DNA of 64,000 bases from Herbinix sp. (lineage in GTDB: Bacteria > Bacillota > Clostridia > Lachnospirales > Lachnospiraceae). Location of the stretch: the NCBI GenBank assembly GCA_029238935.1, contig JAQZBN010000015.1:1-64000 (forward strand), given 5' to 3'. Every line of letters begins with the position of its first letter. Within the stretch, counting starts at the first letter, position 1. The notes under the pieces are model-generated. The model worked only from the letters and a program-made list of their open reading frames with translations, was not told the origin of the DNA and searched no databases. Of this stretch, positions 40,724-50,669 are shown one piece after another. The translations under genes were made by a program, and so were the position numbers.

Positions 40724-41794
40724 TCAATCATTGATATAACGAACTATCTTCACAGGACTTCTATAATACATATTGGAGATCTTAATTCCTGTTCTTGGAT
40801 TACTTGCATGGATTACCTGACCATTACCGATATACATAGCAACGTGATTGATGTATCCGGAAGAGCTATTACCGTAGAATACTAAATCACCAGGCTTAAT
40901 GTTTGCAGCCTTTATTGAGGTACCGCCTCTTGCCTGATCCCTGGAAACACGTGGGATGTAGATACCATATAATTTATATAAGGCCTGTGTATAACCGGAA
41001 CAGTCAACACCAACACCTAAGGTTGTTCCGCCCCATACATAACGATCACCCAGATATTTTTTGGCTGTAGTTACTAAGTTTGCACGTAAGGAGGATACTC
41101 CAACACCGAATTCAAGTTCATCAATGGATACAGCCTTTGGTAATTCATAGGATAAGTCAACAAACTCTTTCGCTACATAACCTACAACATCACTATCAAG
41201 ACTTACTTTAACCCATTTTGGAAAATCTTTATCATAGGTTGCTACGTATTCTTCTTCGACGTATAACTCTTCTCCCTTTGCAACCTGCTCTAATACTTCG
41301 GAATCAACGGAAGCACTTTTTCTTACATTTAAACCGTTGGTATTGGAGGTTGCAATAAAGCTAGCTACTTTCTTTGCTCTTGTTGATGCTTCTTCACCAG
41401 TAATAAGAAACTGACTCTTTACATAACCGGTAACTTTACCGGATTTAATCTTTGTCCAACCATCTTTATTGGGTTCAAGGATGATACATCCACCATTTTT
41501 AGGAAGCTTTCCAACTAATTTCTTATCCTCTCCTGGTCCTTTTCGGATATTAAGATTGTCACTTACATTAGCAATAGCAATATTTTCGAAACCTGGCATT
41601 GCGATTCCATAAGTTGATAATGAGGATATTAAATCTTTCGTATTTTCAGTTGTCGTACTGTGGTACGCTTTATCTAACGGAACTGCAATTCCGGCTACTG
41701 CTACTTCCATAGCGGAAGCCTGTAGGGTATTTGCTGTATATAAAACTGCCCCTGTTGCAAAAACCAAGGAGAATTTCAGAAGCTTACTGTTCAT
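40724..41794 (-). CDS. Secreted SH3-domain NlpC/P60 peptidase
   Basis: Signal peptide, two SH3b-like repeats (LNIRKGPGEDKKLVGKL, LNVRKSASVDSEVLEQV), catalytic GVDCSGYTQALY and HVAMYIGNGQVIHA. Confidence 0.93.
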   Translation of the reverse strand: MNSKLLKFSLVFATGAVLYTANTLQASAMEVAVAGIAVPLDKAYHSTTTENTKDLISSLSTYGIAMPGFENIAIANVSDNLNIRKGPGEDKKLVGKLPKNGGCIILEPNKDGWTKIKSGKVTGYVKSQFLITGEEASTRAKKVASFIATSNTNGLNVRKSASVDSEVLEQVAKGEELYVEEEYVATYDKDFPKWVKVSLDSDVVGYVAKEFVDLSYELPKAVSIDELEFGVGVSSLRANLVTTAKKYLGDRYVWGGTTLGVGVDCSGYTQALYKLYGIYIPRVSRDQARGGTSIKAANIKPGDLVFYGNSSSGYINHVAMYIGNGQVIHASNPRTGIKISNMYYRSPVKIVRYIND

Positions 41795-41970
41795 CCTATA
41801 TTGCCTCCTAATATGTTCTTATTGGTTATAGAATTATGTACTGACATCTATATAATAATATATTACATAAATGTTAAATTTATTACGTTATTATTGTACC
41901 AAACCCTAACAATTTTGTCAACTCTTTGTCACAATTATTTTAAAATATGGTCAATCTTAACAAAACTAAC

Positions 41971-42016
41971 AAAAAAAAGCAACCGTGTAACGATAAATCG
42001 CTACTACGGTTGTTTT
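41971..42016 (-). terminator. Intrinsic terminator downstream of spoIVA
   Basis: CAACCGTAGTAGCG...CGTTACACGGTTG hairpin followed by CTTTTTTTT on the minus strand. Confidence 0.85.
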
Positions 42017-42047
42017 ATTATGGTTAAAATATTTCATAAATTTTAAA

Positions 42048-43520
42048 TTATATAATGATGCAGATAAGGCCACCATTGCTATCATTGATGATTTTCTGCA
42101 TGGTTTCCTGGAGTTTTAACTGGCTTTCATCGGTTAGTTTATTAACTTTTGCATTAATACCGTCTTCTACTAATTGACGAATTGTTTTACCAAAGATATT
42201 AGTATCCCATATACCATCCGGATTTTGCTTTGAATTCTCATTAATATAATTTACCAGATCCTTCGCTTGCTCTTCACTACCTACAATCGGAGCTACCTCG
42301 GTAATAATATCAGCTTTTATCATATGGATGGAAGGAGCAGAAGCTTTAATCTTCACACCGTATTTATTTCCATGTTTCATAATCTCAGGCTGCTCTACGG
42401 TAATTTCCTCTTTGATTGGAGAAACTACGCCGTAGCCTTTGGTACGAACTGACTCAGTGGCATAAGCAACTTTTTCAAATTCCTGTTTCTTTGCAGCTAG
42501 TTCTTTTAATGTAGAAATCAGTTGATATTCTCCGTTAATCGGTACACCGATTAAATCACTCAGGATCTTATAATAATAAGCATCGTCAAATTCAACATTA
42601 ACCTGAACACTACCATCCTGCATATTAACCTTATCAATCTTAAACCGTTTTACAAATTGGCTATCGGTGTTAAAATTACTGGTTTTTGCATCCTTAATCT
42701 GACTGATTCTCTGGAATAAGGATTTGATGGATGAAAGTAAATCAACCTTTAACCAATGATCCTGAGGAAGCATTTCTGCCCATTTAGGCATATAGAAATC
42801 AAGCTCAGTGATTGGGAATACGGCAAGAATATTTTCCATAATCTTATGGATATCTTCTTTTTTTAGCTGTTCGCAGTTCACTGGCATAACGGTAACATCA
42901 TATTGATTACTTATCTCTTCCGCCATTTTTACTGTCTCATTCGAATATGGTTTATTTGTGTTTAATAGCACGATAAAAGGTTTTCCAAGACGTTTTAATT
43001 CTTCAATTGTTCTTTCTTCCGGTACTCTGTAACTCGTTCTTGGGAGATCACCAAAACTTCCATCCGTAGTGATTACAATACCGATGGTTGAGTGATCATT
43101 AATAACCTTTTTCGTTCCGATTTCTGCAGCCTGGGTAAATGGAATTTCATGATCAAACCAAGGAGTTTTTACAAGCCGTTCATGATCATTTTCAATATGG
43201 CCAGCAGCTCCGTCAACCATGTAGCCAACACAGTCAATTAATCGAATTTTAACTTTAGTATCGTCGTCAAATGTTATCTGAGCTGCTTCTTTGGGAATAA
43301 ACTTCGGTTCTGTAGTCATTATAGTCTTCCCGGCTGCACTTTGCGGCAGCTCGTCAACAGCTCGTTCTCTGCTATGGACATCTTCAATATTTGGTATTAC
43401 TAAGAGATCCATAAATCTCTTAATAAAGGTAGATTTTCCTGTTCTAACCGGCCCTACCACACCTATGTATATTTCACCGCCTGTCCTAGCTATAGTTAAA
43501 GATATGCAGGGCAGTTTCAT
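42048..43520 (-). CDS. spoIVA: Stage IV sporulation protein A
   Basis: ARTGGEIYIGVVGPVRTGKSTFIKRFMDLLVIPNI and full-length SpoIVA similarity; N-terminus atypical (see findings). Confidence 0.95.
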   Translation of the reverse strand: MKLPCISLTIARTGGEIYIGVVGPVRTGKSTFIKRFMDLLVIPNIEDVHSRERAVDELPQSAAGKTIMTTEPKFIPKEAAQITFDDDTKVKIRLIDCVGYMVDGAAGHIENDHERLVKTPWFDHEIPFTQAAEIGTKKVINDHSTIGIVITTDGSFGDLPRTSYRVPEERTIEELKRLGKPFIVLLNTNKPYSNETVKMAEEISNQYDVTVMPVNCEQLKKEDIHKIMENILAVFPITELDFYMPKWAEMLPQDHWLKVDLLSSIKSLFQRISQIKDAKTSNFNTDSQFVKRFKIDKVNMQDGSVQVNVEFDDAYYYKILSDLIGVPINGEYQLISTLKELAAKKQEFEKVAYATESVRTKGYGVVSPIKEEITVEQPEIMKHGNKYGVKIKASAPSIHMIKADIITEVAPIVGSEEQAKDLVNYINENSKQNPDGIWDTNIFGKTIRQLVEDGINAKVNKLTDESQLKLQETMQKIINDSNGGLICIII

Positions 43521-43696
43521 TCTATGATATGGGAAATATACTAGTTCCTTAAGATTTGGAATTAATTGTTTTTTTATATATTTTATACAATTATAAAAGG
43601 AATAAAGTCTTGACCTATCTGTCTTGGTGCTATACGTTAATTCTACATTTCTCCATCTCAGGGAAAACCTTAGCTAAACATAAGATAATAAAGTAT

Positions 43697-44707
43697 TTAG
43701 TCCCATTCCAGAGTCTTATATTCTTTCCGTTTATCCCTTCCAAGAAGGTCTGCGAGTGCATCGTGAGCTGATTTATCTTCAAAGAGTACCAAATTGATTT
43801 GTTCCACAATTGGCATTTCTACATTATACTTTTTCGCCAGAGCAAGTGCTGCTTTCGCTGAATTTACACCTTCTACCACCTGATTCACTTCTTCCATGGC
43901 TTCCTTCATGGATTTACCTTGTCCCATTAAGAAGCCGGCATTACGGTTACGGCTATGCTTACTGGTGCAGGTTACAAATAAATCACCAATACCGGATAAA
44001 CCGGCAAAGGTTTCTAATTTACCGCCCATAGTAATCCCTAAGCGGCTAATTTCAGCCATACCTCTTGTCATTAAAGCAGCCTTTGTATTATCTCCATAAC
44101 CTAAGCCATCAACCACACCCGCTGCCAGAGCGATCACATTTTTTAAAGAACCGCCTAATTCAATACCTATAATATCAGGGCTAGTATAAACGCGGAATAA
44201 TTCATTCATAAACATATCCTGAATAAACTTTGCAGTTGTCTTTGTCTGAGCCCCGACAACAATGGTAGTTGGGATACCACGGCTAACTTCTTCTGCATGA
44301 CTAGGTCCTGATAAAACAGCGACGTCCGCCTGTGGGATTTCATCACGGATGACATCGGATAAGGTCATTAAAGTCTCATCCTCAATTCCTTTTGATACAT
44401 TAACAATAATCTGGTTTTCTTTTATGAAAGGAGCAGCTATCTTTGCAGTCCTGCGTATAAATGGGGATGCCACTGCCATGACGATTAAATCTTTATCGGC
44501 ACAAGATTCTTGTAAATCCAAGGTTATCTTAATGCTTTCCGGCATTTTTGCACCTGGTAAATTCTTAATATTATCCCGATTTTCATTAAGCATTTGGACT
44601 TCTTTTTCTAATGCTGACCATATTGTTACATCATGTCCGTTATTTGCTAATAAAATTGCCAAGGCACAGCCCCATGTTCCAGCTCCTAATACCGTCACCT
44701 TATTCAT
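43697..44707 (-). CDS. gpsA: NAD(P)-dependent glycerol-3-phosphate dehydrogenase
   Basis: VTVLGAGTWGCALAILLANNGHDVTIW, GLSGIGDLFVTCTSKHSRNRNAG. Confidence 0.97.
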   Translation of the reverse strand: MNKVTVLGAGTWGCALAILLANNGHDVTIWSALEKEVQMLNENRDNIKNLPGAKMPESIKITLDLQESCADKDLIVMAVASPFIRRTAKIAAPFIKENQIIVNVSKGIEDETLMTLSDVIRDEIPQADVAVLSGPSHAEEVSRGIPTTIVVGAQTKTTAKFIQDMFMNELFRVYTSPDIIGIELGGSLKNVIALAAGVVDGLGYGDNTKAALMTRGMAEISRLGITMGGKLETFAGLSGIGDLFVTCTSKHSRNRNAGFLMGQGKSMKEAMEEVNQVVEGVNSAKAALALAKKYNVEMPIVEQINLVLFEDKSAHDALADLLGRDKRKEYKTLEWD

Positions 44708-44729
44708 AAGCTACCTCCTTTTAATCTCA

Positions 44730-45359
44730 TTATTTCGTATTGTCAATTTTTACTCTTTGTCCTAATTTGTTTTCTGTTCCATTGATTAATCGCTTAATAT
44801 TGGAACGGTGCTTAAAAAATGCCAATGCCGTATAAACTAATGCAACAATTAGCATATGTATTTCACCTGGATAAAAAATAAATACCCAAAGTGGAAGAAA
44901 CATCGATACTAATAAGGAACCAACCGATACAAATCTAGTTAAAGCAACAGAACCAACAAATAAAAGTAGTCCCAAAGGGATCATTCTGGGATCAAAAGCA
45001 ACGATAACACCACCGGTTGCTGCAATCCCTTTTCCACCTTTAAACTTTAACCATACCGGATAATTATGTCCGATCACTACACCAAGTCCAGTATATAATT
45101 CTAACAACTTAAGCACTTCTTCTCCTGGAAAGAAGAAGTGGCTTATGATTAAGATAGGTATAATTGCTTTTAGCACATCTCCTATTAAAGTCAGAGCACC
45201 TGCTTTTGCACCAAGAGTTCGCAATGCGTTCGTTGTGCCTGGGTTACCGCTTCCATACTTTGTAATGTCAACTTTATTTATTTTTCCTATAACATAACCG
45301 GTTGAAAAGCTTCCAAACAAATAACCCAATACTAAACAAATGATGATCTTAAGTAACAT
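44730..45359 (-). CDS. plsY: Glycerol-3-phosphate acyltransferase PlsY
   Basis: LGYLFGSFSTGYVIGK, YGSGNPGTTNALRTLG, GHNYPVWLKFKGGKGIA. Confidence 0.96.
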   Translation of the reverse strand: MLLKIIICLVLGYLFGSFSTGYVIGKINKVDITKYGSGNPGTTNALRTLGAKAGALTLIGDVLKAIIPILIISHFFFPGEEVLKLLELYTGLGVVIGHNYPVWLKFKGGKGIAATGGVIVAFDPRMIPLGLLLFVGSVALTRFVSVGSLLVSMFLPLWVFIFYPGEIHMLIVALVYTALAFFKHRSNIKRLINGTENKLGQRVKIDNTK

Positions 45360-45360
45360 A

Positions 45361-46686
45361 CTAAGCGTTCTCCTTCCGTTCCCTTATAAAAAACTTAAGG
45401 GAAGTACCAGAAAAACCAAATGCCTCCCTGATTTTATTCTCGATATATCTGGTGTAAGAAAAATGCATTAATTCTTTATCATTAACAAAGATTACAAAGG
45501 TAGGAGGTTTTACTGATACCTGAGTGATGTAGTACAATCTTAAACGCTTCCCTTTATCAGATGGAGGTTGTTGCAAAGCCACTGCTTCTGTCATGATTTC
45601 ATTCAGTACACCGGTAGAAACTCTGAGGTTTTGATTCTGAATTACTACCTCAATCACTTCGAATAACTTATGCATTCTCTGACCTGTTTCAGCAGAGATA
45701 TAAATAATCTCAGCATAAGGCATAAAGGATAAAATCTCTTTGATATCATTGGTGAATTCTTTAACCGTTTGATTGTTTTTCTCGATTAGATCCCATTTAT
45801 TCACACAGATTACCATACCCTTACCGCGGTCATGGGCAATACCTGCAATCTTGGCATCCTGTTCCGTAACTCCTTCTTGCGCATCAATAACCAGAACAAC
45901 AACATCTGCTCGTTCTACAGCTGCTACGGTTCGGATGATACTAAAATGCTCCAGCTCTTCTTTGATTTTACTTTTCCTTCTTAAGCCGGCAGTATCTATT
46001 AAAATATATTCTTTTCCATTCCTTCGGATTGGTGTATCAACAGCATCTCTTGTGGTTCCGGCAATATCGGATACAATAACACGGTTTACACCAAGAAGTT
46101 TATTCACAATCGAGGATTTTCCTACATTAGGTTTTCCTACAATTGCAATTCGAGGACGTTCATCAACGGTTTCTTCTGTATTCCCGGATTTAAAGTGGCG
46201 AACAACCTCATCTAACATTTCGCCAAAACCAAGTTTTGACGATGCGGACACAGGGAATGGTTCTCCAATGCCGAGGTTATAAAATTCATATACATCTGGC
46301 ATTAGCTTTTCGAAATTATCTACTTTATTCACAACTAATACAACTGGTTTCCCAGATCGTCTTAACATATCTGCTACTTTAGAGTCAGCATCTACCAGTC
46401 CTTGTCTTACATCAACAAGGAAAATCATCACATCCGCGGTATCAATCGCTATTTGCGCTTGCTCCCTCATATAGGTTAGCATCATATCCTTGCTGTCCGG
46501 CTCAATACCACCGGTATCTATCATTGTAAATTGATAATTTAACCAAGTAACGTCGGCATAAATTCGGTCTCTGGTAACGCCGGGATAATCCTTGACAATG
46601 GAGATACGATCTCCTGCCAAAGCATTAAACAGCGTTGACTTTCCTACATTTGGTCTGCCGATTATAGCAACAATGGGTCTACTCAT
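45361..46686 (-). CDS. der: Ribosome biogenesis GTPase Der (EngA)
   Basis: Two GTPase domains: GRPNVGKSTLFN and GKPNVGKSSIVN with NKVD and NKWD. Confidence 0.97.
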   Translation of the reverse strand: MSRPIVAIIGRPNVGKSTLFNALAGDRISIVKDYPGVTRDRIYADVTWLNYQFTMIDTGGIEPDSKDMMLTYMREQAQIAIDTADVMIFLVDVRQGLVDADSKVADMLRRSGKPVVLVVNKVDNFEKLMPDVYEFYNLGIGEPFPVSASSKLGFGEMLDEVVRHFKSGNTEETVDERPRIAIVGKPNVGKSSIVNKLLGVNRVIVSDIAGTTRDAVDTPIRRNGKEYILIDTAGLRRKSKIKEELEHFSIIRTVAAVERADVVVLVIDAQEGVTEQDAKIAGIAHDRGKGMVICVNKWDLIEKNNQTVKEFTNDIKEILSFMPYAEIIYISAETGQRMHKLFEVIEVVIQNQNLRVSTGVLNEIMTEAVALQQPPSDKGKRLRLYYITQVSVKPPTFVIFVNDKELMHFSYTRYIENKIREAFGFSGTSLKFFIRERKENA

Positions 46687-46762
46687 ATTTTTTTACTCCT
46701 AATTAAAATGCATGTCTTTCTCTTCTATCTTATATCCAATCAGATTATTATTGTGGGTATAA

Positions 46763-48082
46763 TTAACTGATTATGGAATCAATGAAAGACTTTCCCTCTG
46801 ATTGTACAATACGGATAGTTGTTTGTAAAGCATTTTCCATGTCTTCCACAGTGACATCATCCAGAAGTACGCTCTCTCCATTACGTAATAAAACCTCGGG
46901 AAGCAGTAACTGATCACCTAGTGACTTGTCCTTTAGATGGTTTATTATATCCTGTCCGGTAAGCAACCCTGCTACAGTTATATCCGTGCCAAAGAAATTG
47001 TTTTGTATTGTATAAATTTGTATGGATAGATTCGGAAACTTCTCTGAGAGTCGGTTCACTAACTTTTGAATAAAAGGAGCAGCTAGCACTCCGGTTGCTA
47101 TAGAACGATTACAAACTCTATCGTCGCCTTGTAATTCATCATAATAAGCATCAAAATCATCCTGCATGGAACGAAGCATTCCAACTCCATTTTCAATCTG
47201 TGGATAATCCTCGTAATGATCTGCAGATGGAACTTGGAGTTCTGCAGTGATATACCATTCATCACTGGCATGAATCATTCGTGTTCCATAATGTTCCATT
47301 AAAATCTTCTGCCAGCGATGGATGCATTCTAAAACCTTAAGAGCATCCTCTTTATTGAACTTTTCCAGCTGTTCCAATCCTTCCCGATATTTGGTTAGAC
47401 CGACAGGCACGACCGATACGCTTTGCATCAGTGGTAAATAACGAGCTAAATCATGAATGGTTTTTTCCAATTCTTCTCCGTCATTCCAACCTTTGCATAA
47501 TACGATTTGTCCATTCATGGTAATTCCGCCGTCATATAACTTTTGCAGCTTTTCCAGAGAACTCCCTGCAAAGCGGTTATGAAGCATGCGACAACGTAAC
47601 TCTTCATTCGTTGTATGGACTGAGATGTTAATGGGGGATAATTTATAGAAAAGAATTCGATTGATGTCCTCTTCACTCATATTCGTTAAGGTAACATAAT
47701 TTCCCTGTAAGAAGGATAATCTTGCATCATCATCTTTAAAGTAAAGCGTATCTCTCATCCCCGGCGGCATCTGATCAATAAAACAAAAGATGCACTTATT
47801 ACGACAGGACCGATAATCATCCATCAAACCATCTTCAAAGGTTATTCCAAGGTCTTCCTCGTACTCTTTTTCTATCTCCAGCTCCCATTCTTCCCCATCC
47901 GGCTTTTGTATCAAAATGGTTAACTGATCATCTTTGATTAAATATTGATAATCAAAGACATCATTGATTTTGGTTCCATTAATTGCGATCAATTGATCTC
48001 CTGGAGTTAATTCCATTTCTTCTGCGATGCTTCCTATTTCTATCTCTTTAATAATGTGTGCTTTTTTTTTCATAACATACAC
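46763..48082 (-). CDS. DUF512 family protein (PDZ plus radical-SAM-like)
   Basis: N-terminal PDZ-like region, CRNKCIFCFIDQMPPGMRDTLYFKDDDARLSFLQGNYVTLTN. Confidence 0.9.
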   Translation of the reverse strand: MYVMKKKAHIIKEIEIGSIAEEMELTPGDQLIAINGTKINDVFDYQYLIKDDQLTILIQKPDGEEWELEIEKEYEEDLGITFEDGLMDDYRSCRNKCIFCFIDQMPPGMRDTLYFKDDDARLSFLQGNYVTLTNMSEEDINRILFYKLSPINISVHTTNEELRCRMLHNRFAGSSLEKLQKLYDGGITMNGQIVLCKGWNDGEELEKTIHDLARYLPLMQSVSVVPVGLTKYREGLEQLEKFNKEDALKVLECIHRWQKILMEHYGTRMIHASDEWYITAELQVPSADHYEDYPQIENGVGMLRSMQDDFDAYYDELQGDDRVCNRSIATGVLAAPFIQKLVNRLSEKFPNLSIQIYTIQNNFFGTDITVAGLLTGQDIINHLKDKSLGDQLLLPEVLLRNGESVLLDDVTVEDMENALQTTIRIVQSEGKSFIDSIIS

Positions 48083-48276
48083 CTGTTTTTCTAATTTGTC
48101 TGCTTTTATGCAGGTTTAATTTAGTGTTACCATATTCTTGACGATAATATCCTTAAGTACGAAAACATTCCTTGGATCTCATACTGATAAGAGTAATTAT
48201 CTATTTATTTTCACGAATAAATAAATCCATTTAGTTGTCTATCTATAGGTATCTTAGCGTTAAGATCATGAACTTA

Positions 48277-49131
48277 CTATGACTGATTTTGAATCGATAA
48301 AAATGCTGCTAGGCTACCTCGTTTCCCTGCTGTTTTTCGATGAGAGAACAGCAATTCACTATTACAGGAAGTACAAACATTTGATATATAAATATGATCC
48401 GGTGTCAGTCCGGCTTCTAAAAATACTCTTTGATTGGCATACCACAAATCGCAATGATATTTTCCATTCTCTTTTTTCCGTAACATGGAGTTTGGTTCTA
48501 TTAGGGAAAAAGCATTTATAAATTCCATTGCCACTTCTTCTCCGATCTCAAAACAATCCATACAGATAGAAGGTCCTATTACAGCAATGATATCCTTTGG
48601 ATCACTATGAAATTCCTTTTCCATTGCTTCTACCGTTCGTTTTCCAATTTTTTTTACAGTACCTCGCCATCCTGAATGGGTAAGCCCTATTACTTTATTC
48701 TTCGGATCCACTAGATAGAGAGGAACACAATCAGCATAGGTTGTGGCCAGAGTAACGCCCGGGGTATTCGTTATCATTCCGTCGATTTCATCAAAATCCC
48801 GTTCTCTCCAAAGGCCTTTTCCGCAGTCCTGATCATCCACTAACCGGATATTGGTTTTATGAACCTGTTTTGAAATTACAATGGATTCTGGAGCGACTCC
48901 GATACTATTCGCAATCCTTTTGTAATTCTCTTTTACCATATCAGGATCATCTTCATATTCCCCAACTTTAAAACTTAGGTTCAAAGTGGAAAATATACCG
49001 CTACTCACTCCACCTAGTCGTGTTGAAAACCCATGACATAGAAAAGGTAACTCAGACAAAACAGGGAAGGTAATAAATGGTGTATTTTTATCAAAATTAA
49101 TTTTAGCTGTATCTGAATTAATAAAGAACAT
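48277..49131 (-). CDS. pgeF: Polyphenol oxidase/laccase-family (YfiH/PgeF)
   Basis: HGFSTRLGGVSSGIFSTLNLS, TYADCVPLYLVDP, THSGWRGTVKKI. Confidence 0.94.
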   Translation of the reverse strand: MFFINSDTAKINFDKNTPFITFPVLSELPFLCHGFSTRLGGVSSGIFSTLNLSFKVGEYEDDPDMVKENYKRIANSIGVAPESIVISKQVHKTNIRLVDDQDCGKGLWRERDFDEIDGMITNTPGVTLATTYADCVPLYLVDPKNKVIGLTHSGWRGTVKKIGKRTVEAMEKEFHSDPKDIIAVIGPSICMDCFEIGEEVAMEFINAFSLIEPNSMLRKKENGKYHCDLWYANQRVFLEAGLTPDHIYISNVCTSCNSELLFSHRKTAGKRGSLAAFLSIQNQS

Positions 49132-49172
49132 GAAATCATATCCCTTCTTTATGTAATATATAAAATGAAATT

Positions 49173-49523
49173 TTATATTCCATCAAATGCATTTTTTATC
49201 AGTGAGATCTCATCCCCAAGTATCACAACTGCATCAAAACGACAAGGTGTATCCTGAGGTAATTGATGAACCATAAGATAGTATTGGGCTGTGTACGTAA
49301 TCCTTCTTATCTTACCTGGTGTAATTGCTTCTGATGGAATACCGGTATTTGAATTATTTCGGTATTTGACCTCGACAAAGCATAGATATCCTTCATTTTT
49401 TGCAATGATATCAATTTCACCCATCCTACAATGAAAGTTCTTTTCTATCATTCTGTACTGATTTTTGGTAAGAAAATCAGCCGCACATTCTTCGTACCTT
49501 GTTCCGACCGCTCTTTTATTCAT
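49173..49523 (-). CDS. yraN: YraN family putative endonuclease-like protein
   Basis: GTRYEECAADFLTKNQYRMIEKNFHCRMGEIDIIAKNEGYLCFVEVKYR. Confidence 0.94.
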   Translation of the reverse strand: MNKRAVGTRYEECAADFLTKNQYRMIEKNFHCRMGEIDIIAKNEGYLCFVEVKYRNNSNTGIPSEAITPGKIRRITYTAQYYLMVHQLPQDTPCRFDAVVILGDEISLIKNAFDGI

Positions 49524-49815
49524 CCTGCATCACAACCTTATTTTTAATGCGATCCATCTGATCAACAAACACAAACACTTCCGCTACGATATCGTATAAT
49601 TCTTGGGGAATATAGGAACCTAATTCAAGTTTGGATAAGGTTTCGGCAAGCTTTGCATCCTGATGCAGCGGAATTTGATGATCTTTTGCCTGAGCTATTA
49701 TTTTATCAGCCAGATATCCTTTTCCGGTTGCGATTACCTTAGGGGCCGCTTCCTCCGGATGATAGGACAGAGCTATCGCAGTTTTTTTCTCGTTTGGTTT
49801 ATTATTATTCTCCAT
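49516..49815 (-). CDS. FlhB/YscU C-terminal-like protein (YlqH family)
   Basis: KKTAIALSYHPEEAAPKVIATGKGYLADKIIAQAKDHQIPLHQDAKLAETLSKLELGSYIPQELYDIVAEV. Confidence 0.85.
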   Translation of the reverse strand: MENNNKPNEKKTAIALSYHPEEAAPKVIATGKGYLADKIIAQAKDHQIPLHQDAKLAETLSKLELGSYIPQELYDIVAEVFVFVDQMDRIKNKVVMQDE

Positions 49816-49855
49816 CCGGATTCTCCTCCTTCGGGAAAGGTTTCATTTGTGAGTA

Positions 49856-50638
49856 TTATTCGGATAAAATATTCTTTAGAAAACTCTTACGGTGTATGGG
49901 AGTAATTCCCAAGGTCTTGATCGCTTCGATATGCTTCTCACAGCCATATCCTTTATGTTCAGCAAACCCATATCCGGGAAATACCTTATCATAGGCAACC
50001 ATAATACGATCCCTGGTTACCTTCGCAACAATACTTGCAGCGGCAATTGAGATACTCTTCGCGTCTCCTTTAATGATTGGAACCTGCTTGATTGCAACAT
50101 CAGGAATGGTAACAGCGTCATTTAAGAGTAAATCCGGCTTGACTGATAGATTATTGATTGCTTGCCGCATGGCTTCATAGGTAGCCTGAAGAATATTAAT
50201 TTCATCGATTCGATGAGGTGGTATACTTCCAATGCCAAAGGATACGGCAGTTGATATGATCTGGTCGTACAACTCTTCTCTACGTTTTTCGGATAATTGC
50301 TTGGAATCATTAATATACAATAGATCGCAATCTTTTGGTAAGATGATAGCGCAGGCCATAACAGGACCGGCCAAAGGACCACGCCCCACTTCATCTATCC
50401 CGCAGATAGATTGATAATCCTGATACTGTAATTCAAATTGCTTCATGGTTTCCATACGCTCTATTTCTTGTTGTGCTGCTTCATATCTATTTTTATACTG
50501 GCGACAGATCGTAACCACGCCACTTCGTTCATCTGATTCATATTGATTTAGTAAAGCAGGAATCTCATTCTCTTTTGCTTGCATAAAGGCGAGTTTGATT
50601 TCTGCAATCTTTTGCGGATGCATATTACTGGAATTCAT
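49856..50638 (-). CDS. rnhB: Ribonuclease HII
   Basis: GIDEVGRGPLAGPVMACAIILP, AAASIVAKVTRDRIM, FAEHKGYG. Confidence 0.96.
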   Translation of the reverse strand: MNSSNMHPQKIAEIKLAFMQAKENEIPALLNQYESDERSGVVTICRQYKNRYEAAQQEIERMETMKQFELQYQDYQSICGIDEVGRGPLAGPVMACAIILPKDCDLLYINDSKQLSEKRREELYDQIISTAVSFGIGSIPPHRIDEINILQATYEAMRQAINNLSVKPDLLLNDAVTIPDVAIKQVPIIKGDAKSISIAAASIVAKVTRDRIMVAYDKVFPGYGFAEHKGYGCEKHIEAIKTLGITPIHRKSFLKNILSE

Positions 50639-50669
50639 ATGTGATTTACCTTTCTAACTATGATAAAAA

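Noticed and set aside
41795-41970. Possible c-di-AMP (ydaO-type) riboswitch upstream of the NlpC/P60 gene
   Set aside because: Such leaders are common upstream of NlpC/P60 genes, but this region is short, very AT-rich and shows no multi-stem architecture.
44349-44765. 138-aa plus-strand ORF antisense to gpsA
   Set aside because: Antisense frame, no SD or family resemblance.
45773-46282. 169-aa plus-strand ORF antisense to der
   Set aside because: Fully inside a well-supported gene; the translation is Ser/Thr/Arg-rich with no recognisable domain, typical of a spurious antisense frame.
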